From assembly GCA_963752915.1 (NCBI GenBank), contig CAVVZZ010000015.1, positions 186,001 through 250,000 of the forward strand: DNA of 64,000 nucleotides, in the 5' to 3' direction. The stretch comes from DATJPR01 sp963752915 (GTDB lineage Bacteria; Bacteroidota; Ignavibacteria; UBA10030; UBA6906). Positions 25,147-34,777 of this stretch are shown here, piece after piece. The notes below the pieces were generated by a model. That model worked only from the letters and a program-made list of their open reading frames with translations. It did not search any database and was not told where the DNA came from. Both the position numbers and the translations under genes were made by a program. Each line of letters begins with the position of its first letter. Position 1 is the first letter of the stretch.

Positions 25147-26341
25147 AGACCCCAAACGCGCGAGCCGCCTCTCCCTGCGCGTGCACGGTTCCTACTTCAT
25201 CGACGCCGTACCCATCCTCGCCGCCGCGAGGATTCCACCCGTTTCGAATTCCATTGTCGCTTCGTCGGTGCAAAAGCACGAGTGCCGTGGAATGGGCATT
25301 GGTCCAGACATGCGTCAGCATGTGTTCGACTTTCCCGGGGACGTCTCGCAGCTCGTTCGGTGCAATGGCGTAGGCGTCAAGGAGGAAATTAACAAACGCG
25401 CCGTTGCCGTCCATGCGCAACTGGTAGAAATCCGTGGGATCCACCCACCCGGTCCGGGGGTCGAGAGCGTACCTGGCAGTGGCTATGGCGATGTCCCGAT
25501 ACCGCTTCTCGCCGGTCATGCGATAAAGCGCGGACGCGACAGAGCAATAGCCGACGCCTCGCCACGGAAGCTGGTTGCCGAACGCCGCCCTTCCTCCCTT
25601 ACCCACCCAGACGCCGTCACCGCGATACCATCTCGCTTCGATACCGGGGATCTTCCCATCACCCTTCCAGGCGAGGATGGCGTCACGCCGGTATTGCACT
25701 TCTCCCGTCGCTGCGTACAGGCCACAGGCGACCGTTACCATCTGATTCATGTTGCTGTTGGTAAACGCCTCTTCGCCGCCGGGCTTTCCTGGAGGCCAGT
25801 TGTACCATGTCCAGAAGCCGTCCCTGTGTGAGAACCTCCCCTCGGCCCGTGCCTCGTCGTATCGCCGCTTCGCGTCCAGCACGAGACCCATGTTGCCTTT
25901 CCCCGTGACCTCCCACCATTGCAGCTCCGCCAGACAAACCCAGGCACGGTCGTCGACCCAGGTCCCATCACACATGGTGCGTAGATCGTGATCGATGATG
26001 TGAAACCGGTAGAGACTGGAGTCGCCGGTGGCCGCGAACAGATACGCATCACCGATTGCACCATATGCTCCTTCCCAACACGGGGTGTAGACTTTGTGGA
26101 AGAGGGAGGACACTGCCCGGGCACGGTCGCGCCAGCTCGTCAGTTCCGGAGCGGCGACACTGGTGCGAACGGGAGATGCGGGGTGATCGACTGGATTTGG
26201 CTGCTGTTGATCCCGGGTCGAAATGACAATCAGAATGGCGACAAGGAGCGCCGCACCCAGGACCCAAAGAATGGAAGAGGTACGGGATTTCCGGACAGGT
26301 TCAGCGGGGTGGTTGGCGTGCTTGTGCCGGTGCTTGGTCAT
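25076..26341 (-). CDS. Membrane-anchored GH76-like glycoside hydrolase
   Basis: 421 residues from the ATG at 26341. A basic N-terminus is followed by one transmembrane helix (about residues 23-42), then an (alpha/alpha)6-type domain. The catalytic pair of GH76 alpha-1,6-mannanases appears as GTWVDDRAWVCLAELQWWEVTG, with repeated W/Y-rich helices such as FWTWYNWPPGKPGG and LPWRGVGYCSVASALYRMTG. It would act in the periplasm or at the inner membrane on a mannan-like glycan; the exact substrate is unknown. The gene is convergent with miaA and shares 71 bases with its end. Confidence 0.78.
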   Translation of the reverse strand: MTKHRHKHANHPAEPVRKSRTSSILWVLGAALLVAILIVISTRDQQQPNPVDHPASPVRTSVAAPELTSWRDRARAVSSLFHKVYTPCWEGAYGAIGDAYLFAATGDSSLYRFHIIDHDLRTMCDGTWVDDRAWVCLAELQWWEVTGKGNMGLVLDAKRRYDEARAEGRFSHRDGFWTWYNWPPGKPGGEEAFTNSNMNQMVTVACGLYAATGEVQYRRDAILAWKGDGKIPGIEARWYRGDGVWVGKGGRAAFGNQLPWRGVGYCSVASALYRMTGEKRYRDIAIATARYALDPRTGWVDPTDFYQLRMDGNGAFVNFLLDAYAIAPNELRDVPGKVEHMLTHVWTNAHSTALVLLHRRSDNGIRNGWNPRGGEDGYGVDEVGTVHAQGEAARAFGVFTYYYEKEKNSPDSSRGAGGSHP

Positions 26342-26529
26342 AAACACCAAATCTGAGAAGGTGTCGGATCGAAATCAAGAGCATGAAGCCTCACCGTCCT
26401 GCAGCGTGTCAAGGTGCCTCTTTCGCAGCACACAACGGCCTTCGTCTCCGGGGAACCTGCGCTCCGACCTTCTTGTTTAATAATATGATAAAACAATAAG
26501 TCGATGAATTTCTCTCTAGAGGATTCTTG

Positions 26530-26967
26530 ATGCATTATGACCCAGTGATGATTCAACCGTTTCGGGACGATCTGACAAAAATCGGATTCACCGAACTCCG
26601 GACGCCGGAAGCCGTCGATGCGGCAGTCGATGAAAAGGAGGGAACAAACCTCGTGGTCATCAACTCCGTGTGCGGATGTGCGGCGGGAAAAGCACGGCCG
26701 GGGATCGCCCTCGCACTGCGGCGGTCAAAAGTCCGGCCCGACCGATTGACGACGGTCTTTGCCGGCGGGGATGTTGAGGCCACGGCCCATCTCCGAGAGC
26801 GGCTTGGGAGTATCCCTCCTTCGTCGCCTTCGATGGCGCTCTATAAGGACGGGGTTCTTGTCCACTTCGTTCCACGCTATCAACTGGAAAGCCGTTCAGC
26901 AGAAGAAATCGCCTCCCACCTGGTGGGAGTGTTTGAGGAATTCTGCAGCCCGAAGGTTACCGCCTGA
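26530..26967 (+). CDS. Bacilliredoxin (BrxA/BrxB, DUF1094 family)
   Basis: 145 residues, thioredoxin-like fold with the hallmark CGC motif in SVCGCAAGKARPGIALAL. It removes bacillithiol from mixed disulfides on proteins. The C-terminal HFVPRYQLESRSAEEIASHL matches the family. ATG at 26530 is used; an adjacent TTG at 26527 is the only alternative. The presence of bshA in this window makes the bacillithiol role convincing. A strong intrinsic terminator follows 46 bases after the stop. Confidence 0.93.
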   Translation: MHYDPVMIQPFRDDLTKIGFTELRTPEAVDAAVDEKEGTNLVVINSVCGCAAGKARPGIALALRRSKVRPDRLTTVFAGGDVEATAHLRERLGSIPPSSPSMALYKDGVLVHFVPRYQLESRSAEEIASHLVGVFEEFCSPKVTA

Positions 26968-27013
26968 AGGCTCGTTGCAGCGGGCGACATGATACGATGT
27001 ATCTGAGATCCTT

Positions 27014-27046
27014 GGCAGGCCTGGAGAGATCCGGGCCTGCCTTTTT
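27014..27046 (+). terminator. Intrinsic terminator after the bacilliredoxin gene
   Basis: Perfect 8-base GC-rich stem GGCAGGCC/GGCCTGCC with a 12-base loop and five T. It works for the plus strand; no T-run is present for the converging icd gene. Confidence 0.85.
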
Positions 27047-27054
27047 GTTGCACC

Positions 27055-28308
27055 TCACATATTTGCGATGATGGCCTTGCCGAACTCCGAGCACTTGATT
27101 TCGCGTGCCCCTTCCATGAGCCGTGCAAAGTCATACGTCACTGTCCTGTTCAGGATGGTCTTCTCGAGGGCTCTCAGGATCAAATCGGCGGCTTCCTTCC
27201 AACCAAGATAGCGGAACATCATCTCGCCGGAGAGGATGAGCGAGCCCGGGTTCACTTTGTCCTGATTGGCATATTTCGGTGCTGTGCCGTGGGTCGCCTC
27301 AAAGACAGCATGCCCGGTTGTATAGTTGATGTTGCCTCCCGGAGCAATGCCAATGCCTCCCACCTGCGCCGCCAGCGCATCGGAAATATAATCGCCGTTC
27401 AGGTTCAAGGTCGCGATGACATCATATTCTCCAGGTCGGGTGAGGATCTGTTGAAGGAAGGCATCGGCGATCACATCCTTGATAAGAATCGAGCCTGCGG
27501 GGGGATTGCCATTGCACTCTTCCCACGAGACGACCTTCCCGGCGTATTCGCGCCTGGCGAGCTCATAGCCCCAGTCGCGAAATCCGCCCTCAGTGAACTT
27601 CATGATATTCCCCTTGTGAACAAGGGTTACGCTCTTCCGTTTTTGTTTGACGGCGTAGTCGATCGCCGCGCGGACCAGGCGTTCCGTTCCTTCCTTCGAC
27701 ACGGGTTTGATACCGATGCTGGAGGATTGCGGGAAGCGGATCTTCGTGACGCCCATCTCTTTCTGCAGCCAGCTGACGATCTTTTCGGCTTCCGGAGTTC
27801 CGGCCTTCCATTCTATTCCGGCGTAGATATCCTCCGTGTTTTCCCGGAAGATGACCATGTCAATCAGCTCCGGTCGCTTGACGGGGGACGGGACTCCTTT
27901 GAAATACTGGATCGGCCGCAGGCAAACGTACAGATCAAGGATCTGGCGAAGGGCGACGTTGATCGATCGAATGCCGCCGCCGACAGGAGTGGTGAGGGGT
28001 CCCTTGATCGCCACCATAAAGTCCTTGACCGCGTTGATGGTGTCGTCGTGAAGCCAGGTATTTGCGCCATAGACCTCATTCGCTTTTTCTCCGGCAAAAA
28101 CTTCGAACCAGACGATCGACCGTTTGCCGCCGTAGGCCTTTTGCACCGCGGCGTCGAACACAATCTGCGACGCGCGCCAGATATCCGGTCCGGTTCCGTC
28201 TCCTTCGATAAACGGGATGATCGGGTGGTCGGGAACAAGAAGCGCGCCATTCTTGATGGTGATGCGGTCGCCTGTGGTTGGCGGGCGAAGCTTGACATAC
28301 GACGTCAT
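27055..28308 (-). CDS. icd: NADP-dependent isocitrate dehydrogenase
   Basis: 417 residues, the long bacterial homodimeric form. Substrate and regulatory motifs: PFIEGDGTGPDIW, the phosphorylatable-serine region FPQSSSIGIKPVSKEGTERL, DMVIFRENTEDIYAGIEW, and NLNGDYISDALAAQVGGIGI plus GHAVFEATHGTAPKYA at the cofactor site. It converts isocitrate to 2-oxoglutarate in the TCA cycle. The ATG at 28308 follows a GGAG-like site; an ATG at 28338 would add ten unsupported residues. It ends close to the bacilliredoxin gene in convergent orientation. Confidence 0.95.
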   Translation of the reverse strand: MTSYVKLRPPTTGDRITIKNGALLVPDHPIIPFIEGDGTGPDIWRASQIVFDAAVQKAYGGKRSIVWFEVFAGEKANEVYGANTWLHDDTINAVKDFMVAIKGPLTTPVGGGIRSINVALRQILDLYVCLRPIQYFKGVPSPVKRPELIDMVIFRENTEDIYAGIEWKAGTPEAEKIVSWLQKEMGVTKIRFPQSSSIGIKPVSKEGTERLVRAAIDYAVKQKRKSVTLVHKGNIMKFTEGGFRDWGYELARREYAGKVVSWEECNGNPPAGSILIKDVIADAFLQQILTRPGEYDVIATLNLNGDYISDALAAQVGGIGIAPGGNINYTTGHAVFEATHGTAPKYANQDKVNPGSLILSGEMMFRYLGWKEAADLILRALEKTILNRTVTYDFARLMEGAREIKCSEFGKAIIANM

Positions 28309-28477
28309 TGTATTCTCCGAGGGTTTTTCGTTGTGCATTGAAAGGGTTCAGCGTCGGGGGCCAGGTGCTCGTCCCGTTAGACGTCAGGTCTGAGTCTTCC
28401 TCCGGTCCCGTCCCGCTCTCTTCAGAATTGGCGGTTGCGAATGACCATTTTGGAATTCCCAGGCGCCGATTTCCAGC

Positions 28478-29041
28478 TCACTCCTTGTGCTCTGCGTCTC
28501 CCAATCTCCCCATTCCTCCCTCTGCCGACCCCCCGTTCACGCCTTCCCGGATGCTCGCCCTGAGCCGTGATCCCAGTTCCGTCATGACCCCGATGGGGTA
28601 TTCTTTCAGGCGAAGGACGAAGTGGATGTCGTCATCGGCATACCGGGGAGTCACATGGACGTGAAAATGGAAGACCGATTGCCCCGCGACACGGCCGTTG
28701 TTCGAGAACACGTTGAACCCCTCAAGCGCGAGGGTCTCGACAAGCGCACGGGAAACAACCTGTGTTGTGCGCATGACATCGTGCAGGTACTCTTCCGGGA
28801 GGGCCAGAAAATCGATGCAGTGGACTTTCGGGATGATCAAGGCGTGCCCGTGGTGGATGGGGCGGATGTCCAGGAGGGCGATCGTGCGGTCGTTCTCGAA
28901 CAGGATCTCTGCCGGCGCTTCGTTTCGAATGATTCTGCAAAACACACAGCGGTCGGCGCTTTCATCCAGGATATTCTGCACCACGAGACTCGAGAGAGAT
29001 GAAATGTTCAACACAACCCATTGAGTAGGTGAACCTATCAA
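28478..29041 (-). CDS. HIT-family nucleotide-binding hydrolase
   Basis: The HIT domain covers most of the protein: CVFCRIIRNEAPAEILFEND, the central FNVFSNNGRVAGQSVFHFHVHVTPR with the His triad. HIT proteins hydrolyse or bind nucleotides such as AppppA or AMP-lysine. The N-terminal start is uncertain: the open frame allows TTG 29041 or internal GTGs near 28985, and none has a clear ribosome site. The C-terminus extends about 50 residues beyond the HIT core with low-complexity GGSAEGG. It lies 169 bases upstream of icd on the same strand. Confidence 0.88.
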   Translation of the reverse strand: MIGSPTQWVVLNISSLSSLVVQNILDESADRCVFCRIIRNEAPAEILFENDRTIALLDIRPIHHGHALIIPKVHCIDFLALPEEYLHDVMRTTQVVSRALVETLALEGFNVFSNNGRVAGQSVFHFHVHVTPRYADDDIHFVLRLKEYPIGVMTELGSRLRASIREGVNGGSAEGGMGRLGDAEHKE

Positions 29042-29080
29042 AAAGCCGTCCGAAAGTCAATGAATAGTTCGACAGAGCTG

Positions 29081-29109
29081 TTGATTTTTGGTCTCAGTTT
29101 GAATACATT
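29081..29109 (+). promoter_or_regulatory. Promoter of the TPR protein gene
   Basis: TTGATT (29081-29086), 17-base spacer, TACATT (29104-29109), 49 bases before the start codon. One of the better sigma-70-like matches in the window. Confidence 0.5.
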
Positions 29110-29157
29110 ACTGTCCTACGCGTGTCGTCCCCATCATTTCTATTCTTTGGAGTGATC

Positions 29158-30336
29158 ATGAATCGTCTAACCCTCATGGCGATCCTGGCCGTAACGGTGG
29201 TGTTCTTCGCGACTACCGGTTTTCAGTGCGGCTCGGCAGAAACCACAAGTGCGAAGCTTTACATGCAGCAGAAGCAGTGGGACAAAGCCGAACAAAGCCT
29301 TCTCAAAGAAGTCGGCAAAAATGATAAGGATGAAGAGGCGTGGTACCTCTTGGGAAGCGTCCGTCTCGAGCTGAAGAATTACAAGGGGATGAATGAGGCG
29401 TACACCCATGCCTTGCTGGTTTCTGACGCCCACAAGGCGGAAATCAACAGAAATCGCCTTGCGACATGGGGTTCAATGTTCAACGACGGCGTGCGTCTGT
29501 ATAACGCCGGGATGGAAGACTCGACAAAGTACGGAGCGGCGCTGGACGCATTCAAAACCGCGATCGACATGGAGCCGGATAGTGCAAACTCCTACTATGT
29601 CGCCGGTCTCTGCTGCTACGCGCAGAAAGACTTCAACGGTGCCATCACGATGCTGGAGAATTGCCTCACGCGGGATCCCAAATCCGCCGAGGCAGCCAGA
29701 CTTCTGGGCAATGTTCACTATCAGATTGCCGCTGGGTATGTCAACGCGAAAGACACCGCCGCCGCGCAGAGCGAGTACGCAAAGGCCATTCCGCCATTCG
29801 AGAAGGCCTATGCGGCGGAGCCCGACAGTACAATCAATATCACGAACCTGATTGACGTTTACGATCGGACGAAGAATGCCGATAAAGCCCTTGCGCTGAC
29901 AGACGGAGCCGTCGCGAAAAACCCGGACAATAAGTTTTTCCGTTATGCGTACGGCGTATTTCTCCTCAAGCAGGATAAATATCCTCAGGCCATCGAGCAG
30001 TTCAGCAAAGCATTGGAGATCGACCCCGACTACGCCGACGCGCGGTATAACCTCGGTGTTGCCTATTTGAACTGGGGAGTTGCGATGAGGAAATCGGCGA
30101 CCGATCAGGCCGAAGCGGATCAGAAGAAGGCGGGGAAGGGAAATCAGGTAAAGACGGATCTCACCTTCCTTGAGAAGTTCAAACTCGCCCTTCCATATCT
30201 TGAGAAGAGTTCAGAAGTCCGCCCCGACGACGCGGCACTCTGGCAGCAACTGGGACGACTGTATGCGATCCTGAACCAGCCGGCGAAGTCGAAAGCGGCG
30301 TTCGAGCGGGCCGACAAGCTCGTCAAGGGACAATAA
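29158..30336 (+). CDS. TPR-repeat protein, exported, possible lipoprotein
   Basis: 392 residues. An N-terminal hydrophobic signal (MAILAVTVVFFATTGFQC) ends in a cysteine, but the lipobox GFQC is not classical, so lipidation is uncertain. The rest is a series of tetratricopeptide repeats, for example AWYLLGSVRLELKNYKGMNE, SYYVAGLCCYAQKDFNGAI and ADARYNLGVAYLNWG. TPR arrays scaffold protein complexes, so an envelope assembly role is likely. It is a single gene with its own promoter and a strong terminator. Related TPR genes at 49,777 show this cell uses several such proteins. Confidence 0.85.
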   Translation: MNRLTLMAILAVTVVFFATTGFQCGSAETTSAKLYMQQKQWDKAEQSLLKEVGKNDKDEEAWYLLGSVRLELKNYKGMNEAYTHALLVSDAHKAEINRNRLATWGSMFNDGVRLYNAGMEDSTKYGAALDAFKTAIDMEPDSANSYYVAGLCCYAQKDFNGAITMLENCLTRDPKSAEAARLLGNVHYQIAAGYVNAKDTAAAQSEYAKAIPPFEKAYAAEPDSTINITNLIDVYDRTKNADKALALTDGAVAKNPDNKFFRYAYGVFLLKQDKYPQAIEQFSKALEIDPDYADARYNLGVAYLNWGVAMRKSATDQAEADQKKAGKGNQVKTDLTFLEKFKLALPYLEKSSEVRPDDAALWQQLGRLYAILNQPAKSKAAFERADKLVKGQ

Positions 30337-30355
30337 ACATCCCGTGTTCCCATCG

Positions 30356-30385
30356 CCCCGCCGTTCGCGGCGGGGCTTTTTTTTT
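30356..30385 (+). terminator. Strong intrinsic terminator with a TTCG loop
   Basis: Eight-base stem CCCCGCCG/CGGCGGGG closed by the very stable TTCG tetraloop, then nine T. It separates the TPR gene from the DUF3467 gene, whose strong ribosome site starts right after it. Confidence 0.92.
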
Positions 30386-30399
30386 CAAGGAGGTGTGGT

Positions 30400-30726
30400 A
30401 TGAACGATCAACCGGTTCAGGGTCAGCAGATCAATATTGAGCTTGGGGAGAAGGAAGCCGAGGGCATCTACAGCAACCTCGCGATCATCACCCATTCGCC
30501 CGCGGAATTCGTCATCGATTTCACGCGCGTTCTCCCGGGTGTGCCCAAGGCGAAGGTTCATGCGCGCATCATCATGACGCCGCAACACGCGAAGCTCCTC
30601 CTCCGTGCGCTGGAAGACAACATCGCGAAGTACGAATTGAAATTCGGCGAGATCAAGATTCATGGTCAGGACCCGTCGAGCGGATATGGTTTCCAACCGA
30701 TCGGGTCCGACGAAAAGGTTCACTAA
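30400..30726 (+). CDS. DUF3467 protein
   Basis: 108 residues. Core segments INIELGEKEAEGIYSNLAII, SPAEFVIDFTRVLPG and KVHARIIMTPQHAKLLLRAL are the conserved DUF3467 pattern. The ATG follows an ideal AAGGAGGTG ribosome site, so it is probably well translated. No signal peptide or membrane segment, so cytoplasmic. The family is widespread in Bacteroidota and other bacteria, but I know of no demonstrated function. It stands alone, bounded by a terminator upstream and a long non-coding gap downstream. Confidence 0.9.
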   Translation: MNDQPVQGQQINIELGEKEAEGIYSNLAIITHSPAEFVIDFTRVLPGVPKAKVHARIIMTPQHAKLLLRALEDNIAKYELKFGEIKIHGQDPSSGYGFQPIGSDEKVH

Positions 30727-31088
30727 GCTTCATTCTTTCGACCGGGTGTCATCAGGCAGTACTTCCGAACGGGGACTCCACCCGCTCGCACCTGAAGACA
30801 CCCGTCGTTCACCTTCCTCTCTTTCTCACCGCACACCACACATCGGTAACCAGCACGACCGCAAGTACTGATCCCTTGCCGACTTTTGCAGAACCTTCAA
30901 CCCGTTCAAGCGCGTATGTTGCCGTTCCGGGAAATTCTGCATTGCGCTGAGTCTATAACGCTGTTCCTACGGGCGAGTTACGGCCCCGCGTGACGTCCCT
31001 CACACGGGAGCGACTATGGCACCGGCTTTGAACCTCATACACACGAGGTTCTGATTCACCATCACGGTTTGCCATGAACGCTGGGGGA
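30727..31088. other. 362-base intergenic gap with no recognised gene
   Basis: I see no convincing ORF, tRNA or terminator with a T-run. A GG/GC-like sigma-54 pattern near 31017 lacks the required GC at -12. The gap probably contains the promoter of the envelope pair that follows. Confidence 0.6.
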
Positions 31089-33184
31089 ACAATGAGATCG
31101 AGATCTGCGAATGCGGGCTCACACACGTCCCGGGAGCTGATCGGTGCAGTCACCGTCACACTTCTGGCGCTGAGTATGCTGAACTGCTTCAAGGATCCAC
31201 TGACGCCGGTCCCGCCGTCATGGGATGTGAATCTCACATTTCCTGTCGCAGTAAAGGACGTTACGATCAGCGACGTCATCAAGGACGATACCGCATCGAT
31301 CAAGTCAGACGCCTCGAATCGAATTGTGTTCTCTTCGGTGGTTTCGGCAAATCCCATTTCGATCGGTGACCAACTGTCGATCATGCCGTCATCCTCGAGC
31401 GCACATGTCGCCCTGGGCTCATTTGCCGTGAGCCTCACTCCGATGACCGCGAGCGTCAACCCCCCGGATATTCCGCCGGGAACGCGTTCCTGGATCCCCC
31501 CGAAGACATTGTCGTTCCCCGATGTGCAGTCGGCCTCGGGTCTTACCGCGAGCGTCACGTTCAAGAGTGGAACCATTGGCCTCACGCTGAAAAATAACAT
31601 GCCAATTGCGATCACTCCGGTCCAACCCATTGTGTTGCTCGACAATCACGGCGCAACGGTTGCCCGCTTTGATTTCGGACAGCAAGCGATTCTCCCTGCC
31701 CATGCTGCTGTCTGCTATTCCGATCTCGCGGGCGTCACCTTTGGCGCGGGCGTTTCGATCTCCGGATTGATGTTCAGTACGCCGGGATCATCGCAGGCTG
31801 TCACGTTTCCCACGGACTCCATGCTCGTGGCTACTGTCGACTTTGCGAATGCCCTTGCATCCGCCGCGGAGCTTTCCTCCGTCCCGGCGCAACGCCTCAT
31901 CGACAACGATCAAACCACCGTCAAACTCGACGATTCGACGATGGTCGAGCTCGTCGGAATGAAAAGCGGTTTGCTGCATTTCAATTTCACAAATCACATC
32001 GGAGTCGGAGTCCAGTTCAAGTTCCGGCTGGAAAACCTGTTCACTCACTCCGGCGGGACGGTCCGACAATATGAAGACAGCCTGTTTCTCCTGGCCAATG
32101 GCACAGGGGTCTATTCCATGGATCTGGCAAACTGCGAGTTCCAGGCGGCTCCCGGCCAACTTATGAATACTCTGGATCTGACGAGCAGCGTCGTCATCCC
32201 CACCGCGGTGAATAAGACCGTGGCCATTCATGATACGGACAAGGTGGATATTGCCATGACGGCAGCTTCTCCAATCGTCGTCGACACCGTGAGCGGAGCG
32301 CTCAAGCCGACATGGGTGAACATTAATACGGCAGTAGGTGTCAGCAAAGGCAAAGTCCCTTCAAAACTCAAGGGTCTGTTCGTCATCCCGATGGCTACAC
32401 TGACCTTCCACGCCGTTTCGGGCGTCGGATATCCTGCGGACCTGTACCTGACGTTCTCCGCGACCCGGCAGGACGGGCAGGTCGCGACGCTCGCAATCCC
32501 GGCGAATCAACGTCGAGATCAACCCTGGCGGTTCGACGATCACGTTTGATCCCGCCGAAGTCGGGAACTTCCTGAGTCAATTCTCCGGATGGTCTCCCCG
32601 ATTCCCTGAAGATTTCCGGAAAGGTTCTGGTGAACCCGCCGGATGTCTATACCACCGATCCGCTCAAAGCCGGCGGACTCTCCAGCGCCTGCACGTTCGG
32701 AGGCAGCGTGAGCGTCTCAATACCTCTGACGGTCGGAATCTCACAGGCCAGTTATCGGGATACTGTGGCTTTTGGCCTGGATGCGGACGGCAGCAACAAG
32801 AAGCCGGGCGAAGACCAGATGAAGAACATTAATACCGCCAAGCTCCATCTGGATCTCCAGAACGGGCTTCCCGCCGATGTGAATGTGCGTGTCCATATTC
32901 TGGACGCCATGCACCGTGAAATTCTCACGTTCCCGCAATCCGGCGGATTCCTTCCCGTGGCAGCCGCAGCCGTCGATGCTCAGGGGTTTTCATCGATGCC
33001 CGGCGTCTCGACTCTCGAAATCGATCTGAACCATGCCGAAGCGCAGCAGTACAGTGCGGCGATGTACGTCGACTACGAAGTGACCATGGCGTCAGCCCAG
33101 GGAGGTTCCACCGTATCGTTCCGCACGAGCGATGCGATCCATGTCCGTGTGTGGACTGAATGTTCGATGGGAGTAAACAAGTGA
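31089..33184 (+). CDS. Large putative surface lipoprotein, split by two +1 frameshifts
   Basis: With one base skipped at about 32511 and another at about 32590, the gene encodes a continuous protein of 697 residues. A hydrophobic N-terminal segment ending LLALSMLNC suggests a signal with a possible lipobox. The body is rich in beta-strand, Thr/Ser/Val and Pro residues with repeated patterns such as FPVAVKDVTISDVI and FVIPMATLTFHAV, as in secreted beta-sandwich proteins. The middle segment between the breaks reads VEINPGGSTITFDPAEVGNF. The stop overlaps the next gene (TGATG). I recognise no named family. Confidence 0.7.
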
Positions 33185-34573
33185 TGGCGACCAGAATATC
33201 CTCAAGCATTCTCGCAGCGGTCCTGTTCGCCGTCGGTTTCAATGCCGTTGCCGGCGAACGGACCAGCATCCAGGGACTGGGAATGGGTCATGTGTACGTT
33301 GCGATGGCCCGCGGTCTCGATGCAGCCCTCCTCAATCCGGCGGGTCTTGATGGAGATAGCACGACGGTGACGTTTGCGCTTCTCCCGATCGGCGTGCACG
33401 TCGGAAGCGATTTCTTCACGTACGACCTGTACACCTCGTACTTCACCGGACAGGATTCGGGAAACACCCGGGTCGCGAGGTCTCTTTCCGACGCTGACAA
33501 GCAACACATCCTGAACGCGTTCCCGAACGGCGTGGGAACAATCGGCCTGGATCTGGAAGCCAGGCCGGTAGGCCTGGCAATTCACACGGGACTTGGAAGC
33601 ATGGCGTTCACGATGACGGAAAACGCTTCCGCGGCGGCGCATATTCCGAATGAATATGTGCGTTTCCTCTTCTACGGGAATACGCCGGGATCGGTGTATG
33701 ATTTCCGGGAGTCGTACGTCAGCGCATGGTGGATTCGGCAGTACGGCTTCACGCTCGCTACAACATTCCACCATGTGTTCGGTCTTCCGCTCCTCTCCAC
33801 CGGCGTCACGGTGAAAGTTGTCCATGGATTCGGGTACGCGGAACTCACACGGTTGAATTCGCGACTTGAGACCAGTACCAACGGAGTGCTCCACGGGACG
33901 GTCGACATGCAAAGCCGTTCGGCGGGCATCGATCCGCTGACCGGTGGCGGGTCGGAAGGATTTTCTCCCTTCCCTGCGCCTGCGGGAACGGGTATCGGGG
34001 TTGACCTCGGGTTTGCCACCGAACTGAACAATGCTCTTCGTCTCGGGATCAGCGTTACTGACATCGGGTCGATCACGTGGACGCGCAATGTCCGCACGGC
34101 ACAGGCCGACAGCTCGTTCGTTGTTGATAACCCCCTCGATGCGGGGCAGCGCGACGGGGTTGAGAAGGCTTTACAGGGGACATCTACGCCAGGGGATCCC
34201 TTCTCAACCCCGTTGCCAACGACGATCCGCCTCGGAGCAGCGCTGAAGATAACAGAACTTCCCGTGATCCGGAGCATCGTTTTTGGCGAGATGAATGTTG
34301 GGTGCGATCTCGCGCAAGTTCTTCAGGATGCGCCTGGGAACCCCGCCGGAACTCGATTTCTCTCTTGGGATGGAATGGAGCCCGTGGCAATTCCTGCCGA
34401 TTCGCACGGGGTATTCGTGGGGCGGGCCCGACCATACCGATTTTGCCCTCGGTCTCGGGCTGCATTTTGGATTCTTCGAACTTGACCTTGCCTCTGAAGA
34501 CCTCGGGTGGCTGTTCTCGCCGAAAACCGTCTCGTACGGCGCAGCCTCGGTCGGAATGAAATTCAGGTTCTAG
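33184..34573 (+). CDS. Outer-membrane beta-barrel protein (PorV/TraF-like), split by a +1 frameshift
   Basis: A signal peptide (about residues 1-24, ending NAVAGE) precedes a barrel whose N-terminus, GLGMGHVYVAMARGLDAALLNPAGL, follows the family pattern of PorV/PorQ and TraF-like proteins: a conserved loop with NPAGL. The frame is lost at about 34297 and continues one base on with LGAISRKFFRMRLGTPPEL, then FSLGMEWSPW and a C-terminal MKFRF ending in Phe, as for barrel proteins. The restored length is 462 residues. It is coupled to the lipoprotein gene by one base of overlap, so both probably act at the outer membrane. Confidence 0.75.
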
Positions 34574-34600
34574 AAGAACGCTCTACACCTTTCGGAGGAA

Positions 34601-34636
34601 GGCTCCCCGCGACCGCGTCGGGAGTCTTTCTTTTTT
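34601..34636 (+). terminator. Intrinsic terminator after the envelope pair
   Basis: GGCTCCC pairs with GGGAGTC (one G-T pair), a 12-base loop lies between, and TTTCTTTTTT follows. It closes the lipoprotein-barrel transcript before pdxB. Confidence 0.75.
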
Positions 34637-34654
34637 CGCTTCGCGTCTTCTTCC

Positions 34655-34683
34655 TTGATTGATACCGTCGAACTCGTTTTATT
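34655..34683 (+). promoter_or_regulatory. Candidate promoter of pdxB
   Basis: TTGATT (34655-34660), 17-base spacer, TTTATT (34678-34683), about 95 bases ahead of the pdxB start and just after the preceding terminator. Confidence 0.45.
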
Positions 34684-34777
34684 TTACCGGTCGAACCTCG
34701 GTGTGCTTCTGCTCCAGGTTGGGGGAAGGCGGGGTAAGGGCGGCAATTCCAGGTCTGAAAGTCATCCGACGAGCGTT

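Noticed and set aside
27289..28341. A 350-codon plus-strand ORF
   Set aside because: Antisense shadow of icd, which is fully supported.
31017..31034. A TGGCAC element like a sigma-54 promoter -24 box
   Set aside because: The -12 position reads TTGA rather than TTGC, so the essential GC is missing.
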